Of a stretch of 64,000 nt of DNA, positions 10,620 to 22,571 are shown one piece after another. A model generated the notes under the pieces. It made no database searches, was not told the DNA's origin, and was given only the letters and a program-made list of their open reading frames with translations. Position 1 is the first letter of the stretch; each line of letters opens with the position of its first letter. Position numbers and translations under genes: made by a program. The DNA comes from Crocodylus rhombifer. Taxonomy: Eukaryota; Chordata; Crocodylia; Crocodylidae. Location of the stretch: positions 372,001-436,000 of the forward strand of contig JAVSML010024418.1 of NCBI GenBank assembly GCA_038503035.1. The letters are read 5' to 3'.

Positions 10620-11324
10620 AGAGCCAACTGCATAGCAGTAGCAGCAGCATTTCTAGTGCAGCAGTGCTGAGGGAGTCAATTGACTTCATGGCTGATTATA
10701 ACCTACCTGGCCCCTTCTAAACTTTTCATCCCAGAGGTGTTAATGACCCTCTCTCTTTAATGATCTTGATGTTCAACTGTTCAAGTTATCATTTGTTCTA
10801 CAGTTCTGCTGTCTGTTAGCTGTTCCTGGTAACGAAGCTCCTATTTCACAGCCCTACAGACTGTTTTTAACTCATTGCAATGAAATTATATATATAATTT
10901 TTGCTTCAATTTAAACTAAATGAGACAATCCTAGGCTCTGAGCATATTAGTAAAGGTTCTACTTTATTTTTAACTGGAGGAAAATAAGCGTTGTTTTATA
11001 TGTGATTATGCACCTCCCCATCTGCACCCCACTTCTCAAAATTCTAGATCTGCCCATGAGGGTCAGTCACTTATTTGCTAAGATATGGAACTAAACATCC
11101 AGGTGGAAGGGTCAGTTCTTTCACGTTACTGAAACAGACCAAGTTGATTAGTGAATGAGCATGGCAGCTACTGGCTGTTACCATTATGGGGATTCCAAGA
11201 GGTGTGTAAGTGCGTTACTGTAGTGGAAATTAATGAAAATATATACTTTGCTACTTGAAAGAAGTGCTCAGAAAAAATGAGTAGTCCAAATAATGCCACC
11301 TCCCTGCTGTTAGTTAAAAAATTA
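10620..11324. other. No recognisable feature
   Basis: AT-rich sequence without an exon-like or repeat-like signature that I can name. Confidence 0.45.
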
Positions 11325-11515
11325 CCTTGTGGATAGAGCACTAACCTAGGACTTGAGAGACCTGGGACTTTGTCCTGGTATGGACGCTGGGTTACCTTGG
11401 TAATCTTAGACAAATAATATAATCTGTGTGCCTCAGTTTCCCAATCTGTATATTATATGGATATGATGATGCTGATTTTCTTTAGGAGATGCTTTGAGGA
11501 GTATTAATGAAAATG
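11325..11515 (+). mobile_element. MIR-type SINE
   Basis: GATAGAGCACTAACCTAGGA, GAGAGACCTGGGA and TGTGTGCCTCAGTTTCCCAA, followed by ATCTGTA, are in the order of the MIR consensus (+). Old and diverged. Confidence 0.6.
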
Positions 11516-11624
11516 TAATAATAATAATGAGTTAGGTGATGGTGGTAGTAGTGGTAGTCCATCATAGTAGTAATAATAACAATAACAATCATTGTATTGT
11601 TGTTGTTGTTCAGCATGGAAAACT

Positions 11625-11816
11625 TACACGCACTGTGTCTACACAAAATGCTACTGTGCAGTAGCAATGAACTACTGTGCAGTAGTGTTGGGGGGCACTA
11701 ACCATGGCACGACACTACTATACGTTAATAATGAGCTACTATGCAGCAGCATCAGAAAAAAAACAGTGCAGGACGTTACTGTGCAGTAACATTGGTTACT
11801 CTTATGTAGATGTGGT
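11625..11816. mobile_element. Small MITE with repeated CTACTGTGCAGTAG motif
   Basis: TGTGTCTACACAAAATGC at the left and TTATGTAGATGTGG at the right look like weak inverted ends. Inside, the palindromic motif CTACTGTGCAGTAG occurs twice (about 11650 and 11670). Variants GCTACTATGCAGCAG and GTTACTGTGCAGTAAC lie near 11730 and 11775. Confidence 0.45.
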
Positions 11817-13936
11817 GACTAAGTTGGAATTGAAGGTATCATGGTGTGCACAAGGGGAGGCCAACCTGTAGCATTAATGCCAAAAATGGCACACGCAGCC
11901 TTTGCATGGCATGCAGCAGATCTAGGAGGGGACAGAAAGCACAGCTGCCAATAGGAAAGGAAGCAGAAGATGGAGCAGGAACTTTGGCAGGAATACAGAA
12001 TAGGGAGCAGAAATTAGATCAGCAGACTGGGCAGAGGAAGAGGATTGGCGTGGCACTTGGGGAGAGTGCAGGATTAATCTGTGGCATGCCAGCTGAAAAG
12101 GTTTGCCCCCATTGCAGTCTACCATCACAAGAGAATGTCAACAATTTCTTCATATTTACTGGATATTTTTGAAGTGGGTTGACATAGTATGAGAATGAGA
12201 TACAGGGGCAGTGTAAAACCTAGATTTTTGGATAAGCCTTTGGTGCTGTTAAATTTTATTTCGGGGTCTACAAGTGCTGAGACATAGCATCTCTAGGGTT
12301 CTCGGTCCTGGGACTGTGCTTTCATTTTCCAAATGTAAGTAGTCCTATGTGTAACCTCCTTTATGTATAATATTCAACCTGCTTTCAATGGAAGGCAACA
12401 ATTTCAATTGCAAATCTGTGGAAAGCTTTCCTAATAGGCTGCATGCTCCTTTCTCATAAATTGTGCCTTGAAAAGACCATAGGGGAACACTAAAAGAACT
12501 GTTAAAGGAGACTTTTTTTGCAAGTGATTTTACATAAAACAGTGTTCATGCACAAACTCCTTGTGCCTGCTAAAACGACAGGACAACGTCATCACTGAAA
12601 ACCATAGTACACAATGAGGAAGTAAAAGGTTGTTTTAAACTGAGTGCAAAATACCTAGTCTTTTTTCGTTCTCGTTTTGTTTTCTAACTGGTGCGTTCCA
12701 GCACCAGCACTATAAAATTAGGTGTATTCCCTATGTCTCAGCTTTCTCTTTCAAAATATTTTGATGACTATTTCTTTATTAATCTTTTGAGCTTACCAGC
12801 AGCACTTTTGTCTTTTTCAAACCGGAAATTACGAAGTTTAAACTTCACAGTGATATTGCCTGCAAAAGTAAGTGTTTTGTATATATTCTCTACTAGATTT
12901 ATATATAAGGTGGTACCGTTACTAGCATAATGTTATATATAAATGATTTGGGGGAATAAGATAGTAAAGACGTTGTAGAGGAAGGTTGAAGTAATTTGAC
13001 TTTCTCACAGAAATATTTGTTTTGCTAGCAGAACAATGTCTTGGCTCTTTTCTTCAATAAAGGCAGTCTTGCATTACAGCACACAACGTTTCACCAACTG
13101 TTGACCCAGCAAAGCCTGATTCAATGGCTATCCCATCAGAAAGAGATAAGTAAAAAGGCTGCTGTTTTGATCAGGATCTAAATTTCTGATACTGTCTCAG
13201 TAACAGAGACCAGTAGACAAAACTATATAATTTTGCTAGAAGAGTCGATAATAGGCCCAAAATTATTTAAACACTCCAACAGCAAATCCAGTTATGAACA
13301 ATAGTCACATAATTGTCTCGGTGTGAAACCTGTTTCCATGTACTAATAAATATTACTTGCATGAATGTGTGGCTAAATCAAACAGTATATTAATAAAAAG
13401 CAATGAAGAAAAAAATAAAAGGATGTGTTGCAGAAATTTATAGGAGTAAACGCACAGTCCTGCTTGTATGAGACCTAAATTTTAACCCTTTTCCCATTCC
13501 TTATAGGAAATAGAAATAGGACAGAAATAGGAAAAGTTGAAACACTTTCCTACTGCATTATTTTCTTAGTGCAATGCATAACTATTTAGAAGGCAGCTGT
13601 CTGTGATGTACACGAGTGTTGTGAGTTGTTCCTTGGAGGTGAAATGTAATGTATCAATTTTTTAATGCAGTAGGGCCCAATTCAAAATATAAGTTATTAC
13701 TAAATAATGTTCCTATGAAATACCAGGACCCCTGAGTTCTCAAGATGCTGAGCAGGACAAAGTTCCTTTTATAGCTATAGCCCACAGCATTCTGAACCTT
13801 GGCTAGCTTGGGAACTGAGACCAGGAATAATAGCATAGATATTTATTGTAAGGGTGAATAAGGACCCAACAAAAATTGGAGTCTGTTTCATAAGTAGAGT
13901 AGAAAATAGTTTTGCCTGAAGAGCTTGAGTCTAAAT
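11817..13936. other. No gene recognised
   Basis: Mostly AT-rich DNA. Short ORFs occur but have no recognisable domain, start context or splice logic. No upstream PARVG exon could be identified here. Confidence 0.4.
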
Positions 13937-14414
13937 CAGGGGACAAAATGGCGGGTCTGGCTGGTGGCCAGACTCCATTTCCTAGCAGCCTCTGCTTGCA
14001 TTGCTGCAGCCAATTTCCATGGAGACCCCAGTAGTGGTGGTGCTGTGACAGCATGGGGCCAGGTTTTCTATGGAGACCAGCCCCAGCAGCACTGGCAGGG
14101 CAGGGAGTTGCTCCAGGGTCAGGGCTGGGATCTTGAAGTGGTGACAGTGTGGTCTGGAGCTGGGACAGAACTGATCCACTGTCTGCATGTCTCTTCCCAG
14201 GGTGGAGTAGAGCTGGGCAGGATACAGCTCCCCACCCAGCTACATGCCCTTCCAGCACTCCTGGGACCAGTCTCCATGGCCCCACTCTGCCACAGCCCCA
14301 CTGCTTCTGGGGTCTCTGTGGAAACCAGCTGCTGTGATGCAGGCTGGGGCTCCTGAGAAATTGAGTCCTTCATGGGCCCAATCTAGCCCATGGACCAGAT
14401 TTTGCCCACCCCTG
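13937..14414. mobile_element. hAT MITE with 8-bp target duplication
   Basis: Ends CAGGGGACAAAATGG (13937) and CAGATTTTGCCCACCCCTG (to 14414) are inverted, hAT-like termini. The flanks are identical 8-mers, GTCTAAAT at 13929-13936 and 14415-14422. The interior is a fold-back: the CCATGGAGACCCCAGTAG region near 14020 is mirrored near 14270-14340. ORFs in it are palindrome artefacts. Confidence 0.85.
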
Positions 14415-14935
14415 GTCTAAATGGACAAAATACCCATGATGTTGGGGTACAAGTAGAACACAGAAGCTGAGTAAACAGTGTGATGGCCACAAATGTGATG
14501 GCAGCCCTATGATAATTTCTACTCCCATTACCAGTTTTTGGAAGCCAGGGGGAGGCATGAGGAAGGAAATAGCCAAATGGAAAGAAATTTCAAGGGGAAA
14601 GACTGAAGGACAGAACATGAGTAAAAGGGATAGGCATGGATTAAAGATGAGGTGTAGAAACTTGGAGGATGGGAAATGATTGGCACATAATTTAATCTTA
14701 TTATCTTCCAGAAGGCCAGATCTGCAGGGCCTGGTCACTTCACAGAGATCACCTAGCAGCTCACTTTTACCTTAAAAGTAAGGGTTACCAAGAATGCATT
14801 TATTTTTAATAGTGTTCATAGCTGTACATTTAATGCCCACTTTCCCTTTATGTATTTCATACTTCAAGGACAATTAGGACAAAGGCCTATGCAGGAGTTT
14901 AAAGGCCTGTAGGGCACCTCCTTATTCCTCTTTGG

Positions 14936-15088
14936 GCATGTCTACATGAGATGTTTACTGCTCCATTGCCTAATTAACTTCCCAGTAAACATATCAGTGT
15001 CTACATATGTGCCCCTATTAGAGGACACAAAGCTAATAAATTACCCTGCTGTGGAGTTTTTTTGGACACATTATCATGTGTAGATTCT
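14936..15088. mobile_element. TGTCTACA-type MITE
   Basis: GGGCATGTCTACATGAGATG at the left and ATCATGTGTAGATTC at the right form imperfect inverted ends. An AT-rich body contains GTGTCTACATATGTGCCCC. Likely the same broad group as 32668-32916. Confidence 0.45.
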
Positions 15089-15109
15089 GAGTTGGCTGGC
15101 TGGGGCATG

Positions 15110-15391
15110 AGGGTGGTTTAGTGCAGGAACCTCCAGCACCGCCCACTTTGAGGCGTGCCTGCATGCGCGGGTGCGGAGCTGATGCCAGAGCCCAGCACAG
15201 CCTCCCGGCTGCAGCTGGCCCCAGCTCTGGGGAGCCGCTGTCAGCTGGGAGATGCTGCAAGCCCTGCTGGAAGCAGCCCAGACTCCGTCACTGGCAACAG
15301 CTACCCAGAGCCAGGGCTGGCCACAGTGTGCCAAGCAAAATGGCCTCGCGTGCCATGTTTGGCACGCGTCCCAGGGGTTGCTGACCCCTGC
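15110..15391. mobile_element. hAT-like element, right end
   Basis: The GC-rich block ends in GGTTGCTGACCCCTG at 15377-15391, the usual right terminus of hAT elements starting CAGGGGTCGGCAACC. I cannot find the left end or a duplication, so the left border is approximate. Confidence 0.45.
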
Positions 15392-15888
15392 TATAAGCAA
15401 TTGCTTTATAAACCTTATAAGCAATTCCTTATAATCAATAAGCTCCACAGTTTATTGCTGCCAGTTAATGGCATGTGTAACCATGCCTTTTGTAGATGGT
15501 TTGTATCGGAGATCAGGGCACATCAGGGATAGAAATCTCTACAGAGCTACTACTGCAGGGAAGGGCTTTGATGGGGTGTGTGTGTGTGTGTGTAAGAAAG
15601 GGGCAAGGAGGGAAGATGATTTCCTCAGGCTATTTCACATACCCGAAGGTGTGGGGAGATTTGCAACCCATACCGGTGACTGTAGCTGCTACTGAGCCAC
15701 AATTCAGTCTGTAGTCGGAGCATGGGCTAGCACAGCTACATGCTGCCCATTGCTACACAGGAGAAACTTCAGTCTAGTCTTCTAACAAATGAATGATTTC
15801 AGATTCCCTGTGCAGTAGTGTACTCTGTTTACTTTGCAGATGGAGAAAATGAGATGCCAAAGGCTCAAATATTCAAAGGTGGCTCTGA

Positions 15889-15895
15889 TTTTTTT

Positions 15896-15926
<31 letters not shown>
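15889..15926 (+). repeat. Homopolymer pair T17-G21
   Basis: Seventeen T (15889-15905) run straight into twenty-one G (15906-15926). The G run could form a quadruplex. Length is likely variable between individuals and prone to sequencing error. Confidence 0.9.
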
Positions 15927-16077
15927 TGTTTCAACCAGACACAACCTGCAAAGAATGACACCCCCAAATTAACACTTCCTAGGCCTGTGAATGGTGGAAG
16001 CTGTAAGGGAAGAGGTGAAGGAGACAGATCAGTTTGGATAGGCCCTACATAAATAGTCGTTCCTTTTTAGTATCTGC

Positions 16078-16155
16078 TTGGTGCCGCTATGAGATCCAGA
16101 ATACTGGGCTAGATGGACCTGTGGTCTGGCCCACTGGAATTTATGTTTTTATATT
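16078..16155 (+). mobile_element. CR1 LINE, 3' end fragment
   Basis: ATACTGGGCTAGATGGACCT, then GTGGTCTGGCCCA, then TTATGTTTTTATAT is the second common CR1 3' end form (GGACCTTTGGTCTGACCCA type). Only the end is kept. Confidence 0.75.
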
Positions 16156-16343
16156 TTAGTTACCATTGTTGTATTAAATGTAAGCAGTGGTGTTGAATAG
16201 GATAAGTTACTTTAATGTAAGTATTAAAAGGAAATGTGGGATATAAAAAGTAAGCAAAATTGAAAGAATCTAACTTTTGAGTTCTAATAAGTGTGTGTGT
16301 TTTAGAAGTGATGAGGGAGATTTTCAAAGCCACAAGTGGCTAC

Positions 16344-18130
16344 TAGGCCTGTGTGAAGCGACAAATATTCAATTCAGATTTGGCCAATTCAGAGGGACAG
16401 TAATTTGATTCAGTGATTTGAATCACTGTTCCAATTCGATTTGGCTGATTTTGGGATCCAAAGATTCAACGCTAATTCAGAGATTCAGCCATAGAGTAAA
16501 CAGGCAGCATTCCTTGACCATGCTGGACATGGCTGCCTCCAGCTGGTAAGTCTGTTGTGGTGGGTGGAGAGGGGAGAGAAGGGCTGTGGCAGGAGCAGAT
16601 CAACACCACCACAGTGAGGGAGGTATTGGGGCTGGGGCTTGGACAAGCTGCCCAGCTAGGGTGGGGAGGTGCAGGATTCGGGGAGGGGGGCTCCCATCAA
16701 TGCACTCCACCATGTGCCACTGGTCTGGGAGGGCATGAGAGCAGGCATGTGCCCCCAGATCTGTGCAGGGTGGGCTGGGCTGGGCTGTGCTTTGGATGGG
16801 CGGTGGAAGGTGCTGGGAGTGGAGGGTCTGCCCTGCCACTGCTTGTCCGGCTAGGCGGGGGGGCATGAGATGCAAGCACAGCAGAGCTGGGAGTGGGGGA
16901 TATACCCTGCTGCTGCTTCTCCAGCGGGGGGGGGGGCAAGGGATGCGGGAGCAGCAGGTCTGGGAGTGGGGGCTCTGTTCTCCCGGTGCTTGTCCAGCTG
17001 GGGTGCGGGAGTGCAGGATGCAGGTATGGCAGCGCTGGGAGTGGGGACTCTGCGCTGCCACTGCTTGTCCAGCCAGGCCAGAGGGGTATGCAATATGGGT
17101 ACGGCATCATTGGGAGTGGGGGCTCTGCCCTGTCACCACTTGTGCAACTGGGGTGGGGAGGTGGGGAATACAGGTGCGGCAGCTCTAGGAGCAGGGGCTG
17201 TGCCCTGCTGTGCTTGCCCAGTGCGGGGAGGAGGGGGTGTGAATCAAGCACGGTTTGCTCTGGGCAGAAGGCACAGGGAGCAGGGGTTATGTCCTCCTGC
17301 CACTTGCCCAGCTGGGGAAGTGAGGCATGGGACTGTGCTAGTGCACTGCCTTGGACAAGCTGCATGCAGTGGTGGAAGCTGTTCCAGGAACTCCATGCCT
17401 CCCAGACAAGCTGCAGCTTCATCCCAGCTGTGCAAGTAGTGGCAGGGAATGGGAGTGGGCATGTGCACCTGGATTGGGGTGAGGCTGGCAGCAGGGGCTG
17501 TGGGAAATTTTAGAGTGACTGCAGCCCCTCCATAGCCCCCACTCCACTGATCTGCGGGGTGGGTGGAGCCAGGGCTGCACTCTGGGCTGCAGCTGGGGCT
17601 AGCCGTTCAGAGCACAGCCCTGTCTCCGCCTGCCCCACGGAACACAGCTCAGCAGTGAGATTCTGGGGCTAGTCTCCCGAAGCGCAGCCCGGCCCAGCCT
17701 GCCCCATGCAGATCCAGAGGCACAAACCTGCTCCCATGCCCTCCTGGACCAGCGGCATGCAGTAGTGGGAGCCCCCCTCCCTGAGTCCCACACCCTCCCA
17801 CCCTGGCTGGGCAACTTGTCCCAGCCCCAATCCCTCCCTCACTGTGGATGCATTGATTTGCCCCCCACAACATCTCTTCCCTCCCCCCTCTGCCTACCAC
17901 AACAGGCTTACCAGCTGGAGGCAGCTGTGTCTAGCATGGTTGAGGACTGCTGCCTGTTTGGTCTACAGCTGAATCTCCAAATCAGTACCAAATCTCTCTC
18001 TGAATCAATTCAGAGGCTTCCAATTTGATTTGGACCTTTTAATAGGTCTCCCAATTTGATTCAGATTCAGAGATTTGGCCGCTGAATCTCCTCCAAATCG
18101 AATTGGCTACCGAAGCTTCACACAGCCCTA
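16344..18130. mobile_element. Fold-back DNA transposon (TAGGGCTGTG family), copy 2, with inner minisatellite
   Basis: Left end TAGGCCTGTGTGAAGC at 16344; right end GAAGCTTCACACAGCCCTA to 18130. Both ends meet TA. Behind the termini are AT-rich arms full of GATTCAG/AATCGA words. Long arms pair: 16540-16800 (with GTGAGGGAGGTATTGGGGCT and GGGAGGGCATGAGAGCAGG) is the inverse of 17660-17920 (with CTCCCATGCCCTCCTGGACC). Between the arms is a 75-bp tandem repeat. No transposase is seen. The same terminal words flank copy 3 at 23618-24389 around an unrelated-looking core. Confidence 0.65.
16815..17335 (+). repeat. GC-rich minisatellite, about 75-bp unit, 7 copies
   Basis: Units start GGGAGTGG at 16815, 16889, 16962, 17037 and 17112, then AGGAGCAGG at 17187 and GGGAGCAGG at 17276. 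Shared words are CTCTGCCCTGCCACTGCTTG, then TCCAGCTGGG, then a G-run and a GGCAGC end. Because 75 is a multiple of three, all frames stay open for several units and produce ORFs of 190-240 codons on both strands. Those are not genes. Confidence 0.8.
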
Positions 18131-18362
18131 CCTCCTGTTAAGGATTTCAATTGCAACCTCCTTCCTTTTCCCCTCGTGCCAGCTTTTTTCCCCTTTCTCT
18201 CTCTTTCAAACTTGATTTTTCACCTTTCTATCCTTCTAGTGGCTAAGCAGCATACTGAAGTAAGTGAAGTGAGCTGTGTGCCTGGCTTCACACACATGGG
18301 TGGGGGCTTAAACTCCCTATTGTTCTAAGTAATGACATCATGAATGGAGGGGGTAGAGATCC

Positions 18363-19133
18363 TGCCAGTCTACCTGGCAACCAGTGATGCATTTCAAATT
18401 GGTTGGCTGGCAGCCAACAACTTCTGGCCTTCATTGGATCAGGTAAATGAGTTTATAAGTTCATAAGTTAAAGACTGCCCAGGAGAAGAGGTGGCAGCCA
18501 TGATGAAGACTCTGAGAGCAGCTGTCTCTGTCTCTTGAAATGAATGGACACACTACAAACTGCCTGCCTCCAGAGGAAAGCTCTGTCAGTCTCTGGATGA
18601 TACCTGTGAGTGAGCTACTTGAGATCTAACTAGATATATAGCTTGTAGTTACTCAGATGCATGATCAAAAGCTACCATGCCACTGTTTGCTCTGAGGGTT
18701 ATTCTTTGATATTGCTCTACCCTGTACCGTATTCCAAACCTACTACTTGTAATCAATAACTTTCTCCTTTGTACCTAGTGTGGGAGACTTATTGGGAAAA
18801 GGTCTAGATTATGCCTTAGGGACCTCTTGGTCTGGCTTACTAAAGGAGACCACCATTTGTGCTTCAGACTAAGGGAAGCACCCCAGGTTCTTGCAGTGGG
18901 TTGAGTCCCTCTAGGACTTCCAGGCCTGTGTACCCTAGGGGGCATAGGGCCTAGAAACAATCCAGACCCTGGGTGGTGGCAGTGTCACCCCCCAGGCTTG
19001 CGGGTGTGCTCCAGGAAGGAGTCTGGCTAAACATGAGGTGCCCCCAGGGAGGCACTCGGAGCCTGGAAGGTGATCGGGTGCAGTGAGGTGGGTGGCTTAG
19101 TGCAGAAGCATCCCCTACTGGCCTACCATACCA
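18363..19133 (+). mobile_element. Solo LTR, same family as the gypsy LTR at 52589
   Basis: This 0.77-kb block matches the 3' LTR at 52589-53415 in order: TTGGTTGGCTGGCAGCCAAC near 18400, CACTGTTTGCTCT near 18680, TGTAATCAATAACTTTCTCC near 18750, GTGTGGGAGACTTATTG near 18779, GTGTGCTCCAGG near 19005 and CCCCTACTGGCC near 19113. No gag or pol flanks it, so it is a solo LTR or LTR fragment. Borders are approximate (TGCCAG start, CCA end). Its AATAAA is changed to AATAAC. Confidence 0.8.
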
Positions 19134-20576
19134 CCTACCTTAATATCAGCTGGAGTTAGGTACCTGACACAGAGGCATTTGAAAGTGTCCTTTTATATTA
19201 CGTGCATTTTTTTCTTTCAGTTCATTTCCTCAGTCAAGTACATAATTGTCTATATTAGAGGAAAAAATGAATGGCTCCATCTTCTAATTTATTTTATTTT
19301 TCCTGCCCCATTTCTTCAGCAAGCAGTAGTTTGGTTTTTTTTAATTGTTGTGGCATTTTGTTGTGAAGTTTGTGGTTTTTCTTTTGCAAGGTCCATGTGT
19401 GGAAAATATCTAATCAGAATTTCCCTATAGTGTTCTCTTTCTCTCTAAGCATATTTTAAAAATAAACTATCAAAGGCTGTACACGCGTTCTTAATGCACT
19501 GTATGTTTACTAGAACTCAAGGGAGAGATGCTGGGAACAGCTCTGTGATACAAAGATACTTAGGGCATCAAAGCAGGAATGTGACATCAGAGGTCTTCCA
19601 TGTACTGTGTGTAGTAGTATTTGCTGCAGTGCTGTTGCCTATGAATTATTCTATACCTCTGTGCTCACAGGTGAGCATTTAAAAAGGGGAGCTCTGCTTC
19701 CTTTTAAATATACTGTTCCCCTTCTTGGTCTGAAACTTAAAAGATACTTTTTAATAAGAAGGAAATGTGTTTCCCTTCTGTAGCAGAGAATCATTTGTAG
19801 TACCTGCGTTAGACTATTTTTCCATCACATCTGGTATTCTGCTCCACCTCACTGGGGGTCAAGAGATGACAACTCAGAGGAAGCCCTTACCTCTACGTTG
19901 TACCTTGTTTAGTCCTTCAGTGCTGTTTCCATTCCTAGCCCTTTTCTGTTTGCACTGTACAGTTGCTGAAGCAGATATCATCTCAGAGTATGTGTTTGTA
20001 CTGAGTCTTGCATGATGCAGCTATGGTACTGCAATACAAAAAATAAACAATAATGATTATGTATGGCTGGCAGCAAAGATAATTGTAATTCCTTTCTGAC
20101 CCCTGCAGATGACTAGCTTGTATGCTGAAGCACAAGATTATATTGCCCATATTTTAGCTAATTACACAGTTATCTAATCTCTTTTATAAATTCAGTTATC
20201 ACATGCAACTCTGATTTCCTGCCAAAATACATGTAAATGTATCCTATCTTTATTTTAATAAGGTAATACCTTCTTTATGCATTATAAAACAGCATAAAGA
20301 AAGATGAGCTGCTTTTTAATTATCCCTCAAAAATTTTAAAATACTGTTAAGCATCTTTTAACTTTTTAATCTTGACAGGCTAAACTAACAGCTTTCCCTG
20401 ACTGTCATACTCCTTTTGCTTTTCCTCCTTCCTCCAAGAAAAGTTGCAATTTTTTTTAATGTCAAGCACTTGAGAGTTAGGAAATCTGCCAATTTAAGGC
20501 TGTTTTGACCTTTTCCCTTTTGTGTGATAGCATTATGATACAAATTTAACCGCACTGATAGTGCAGTCACTAGGGC
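19134..20576. other. No gene recognised
   Basis: AT-rich DNA upstream of PARVG. A first, untranslated PARVG exon could be here or further upstream, but nothing marks it. Confidence 0.4.
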
Positions 20577-21640
20577 TAGGGACAGACACTGAAAAAGCCT
20601 AGGCCTGAATAGATTCAATCTTTGCAAGTTAGTTTAACCTGGCTAGGCTGAACTGGTTTCTAACTGGACAGACATTCTCTTTGAACTGAGGAAATTCAGG
20701 CACATACCTGCAGTGGCTCAGGTTAGAAGCTGAGGGGTGCTAGAGCAGCCCTTCCTTCCCTTGCACAGTGCTGAGCTGAGCTGAGTGTGTATGTGTGGGG
20801 CAGGGGGAGGTTGTGACCAGACCCCAGCAGGATGTCCTGATTAAGGAGGTCTGCCTGCACCATCCCAGGCTTTTCCCCACTCACTGCTCAAGGAGCAGGA
20901 GTGTTGCCAGACCCCAGGCCCCTGCTAGCACTCTGAGTCAAGGGGGAAGGGTGTAGTGCATGCCTCTGTTGATGATATGGAACTTTTCAATCTCTCCCTG
21001 CTTCTTTGTACTGTCTGCAGTGAACTGACAGGTGAGCAAGCCAGCAGGGGGGTGATAACAGTGTTTATCACCTGATCAGCAAAACAGTAGTCTCTCTCCA
21101 TTACTTCAAACTCCTCTTAAACAGCTTACCAACTGATCTGTTGCTTAGCTCCAACCAGCCCTAAGTGGTCACTGTTCTGTCTGCCTGTCCCAGTGAAATT
21201 GGAGACACGCACATCTGTGTTAGCTAGCATACCACATGCCTATGGTCCATTAGGCGGGGATCCCTGGTGTGGGAGATGGGGGAAGGGGGGGTTTCCTGCT
21301 TGAACAGAGAACAGCGAGGGGAGGGCAGGGGGAAGCCAGGCAGACCATGCTGTGCCTGCAAGTCTCTGCTGGAGCTCCAGCCAGAGATCAGAGGGGAGGG
21401 GCAGCCCTGCTGTGGAGCAGAGAGCCCCACCCAGCCCAGAGAGCATGGGGTCTGGGACATACATTGCATAAACTGGTTTGAACCAAATCAGTTAAGTATG
21501 ATACTACATTCAACCAGGTTTATCTCAAACCAGTTTCAGCCATTTTTAAACTGGTTTATGTGCACTGAACATCTGTTCTGTTTTAGGTTTAAACCAGTTT
21601 CTGATCAATTAAACTGGTTTATGTGTAATGTCTGTCCCTA
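20577..21640. mobile_element. Non-autonomous DNA transposon (TAGGGACAGACATT ends)
   Basis: TAGGGACAGACACT at 20577-20590 and AATGTCTGTCCCTA at 21627-21640 are 14-bp inverted repeats with one mismatch. The inner arms hold repeated AAACTGGTTT words and the core is GC-rich. A shorter relative ending GTAATGTCTATACCTAG lies near 30776-30794. No transposase. The superfamily is uncertain (Harbinger-like possible). Confidence 0.65.
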
Positions 21641-22019
21641 GCTGAGAAGAACAGAAGTGGGACAAATTGGTGGAAGGAGTTCACAAATACTTGCTGGCAG
21701 CAGAGAAATTTAGAGACTTGAGTAGTCCTGGGATCAGTTCCAGAGTGTGCAGGAGACTGTCCCTATCCTCTCTGCACCTCTTCCGAATTCATTGTGGCTG
21801 CTGCTGCTCTCTTACACTGTTCCCATCTATTTTGAAAATCCTATCTGCAGTTGTCAAGCTATTATGATGAATTGTCATGGGGGAAGCAACAGTGGTTTGG
21901 AAAGGAAATAACTTTAAAGTCTGCCTTTTTAAAAAATTTCCTTTTGAAATGCATGCAGTCTAAGCTACCTAACATGCTCATGATTTATTCATTTCAATCA
22001 GTTAAGTCATCTGATCCCA

Positions 22020-22107
22020 GCAGTCTTTCCTGCTCAAGTGCAGGGGGCGGGACCTGATGATCTGTAAGGTCCTTTCCCACCCCTAACATCTATCTAAGTT
22101 CTAACTG
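22020..22107 (+). mobile_element. CR1 LINE, 3' end fragment
   Basis: GGGGGCGGGACCTGATGATC, then TGTAAGGTCCTTTCCCACCC, then CTAACATCTATCTAAG is a diverged CR1 terminus in + orientation. Confidence 0.65.
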
Positions 22108-22475
22108 TTTTTATGATTTATACCTGCTCATGTCTCAGATCATAGGATATTTTTTTTTTTCTGAGTTAAAATAGGCTTTTGCTAATCTAATTCAGATGAA
22201 GCAGAACTGACTGGAGTTAAGAGATTCTTGTATACTGTAGTGGTTTTCTTCTATGTTTTGATGATAAAAAGAAAGGAGGAGAAAAACCTGATTAACTTTT
22301 ATTTTTCTTAAAAGTTGCTTCAATATATTTATTCTGCAGCGTGTTTAAAAGTGGGTCATGCACAAACACTCCAAAGGAACTTGAAAGAACTCATTTCACT
22401 GGATACTGATTTCCTCTTCAGGATGCATTTTGGTTCTACCATGGTTTATAATGTTTTTTCCATTCAATTTTCTAG

Positions 22476-22571
22476 GAGTGAAAAATAATACAATGGAGCC
22501 AGACTTTCTCAATGCTTTTGCACAGCCTACTGCATTTAATCAATTGCCATTTGAGAATGACATTGTTCAAG
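22476..22571 (+). CDS. PARVG: PARVG coding exon 1 (start codon)
   Basis: Acceptor CAATTTTCTAG ends at 22475, and ATG is at 22493-22495 after 17 untranslated bases. It encodes MEPDFLNAF and ends NDIVQ plus one base. Donor G|GTATGT. The acceptor in front of the ATG means an upstream non-coding exon exists. Confidence 0.88.

Noticed and set aside
10328..10621. 97-codon ORF
   Set aside because: It runs through the perfect hairpin and has no recognisable domain.
13803..14356. ORFs of 143 and 160 codons
   Set aside because: They cross a fold-back hAT MITE with a clear 8-bp duplication.
16815..17335. Regular repeats as a possible CRISPR-like array
   Set aside because: Units are contiguous and diverged, without constant repeat plus unique spacer structure, in a vertebrate nuclear genome.
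16697..17513. ORFs of 189 to 241 codons on both strands
   Set aside because: They ride on a 75-bp GC-rich minisatellite whose unit is a multiple of three, so frames stay open. The protein is repetitive with no domain.
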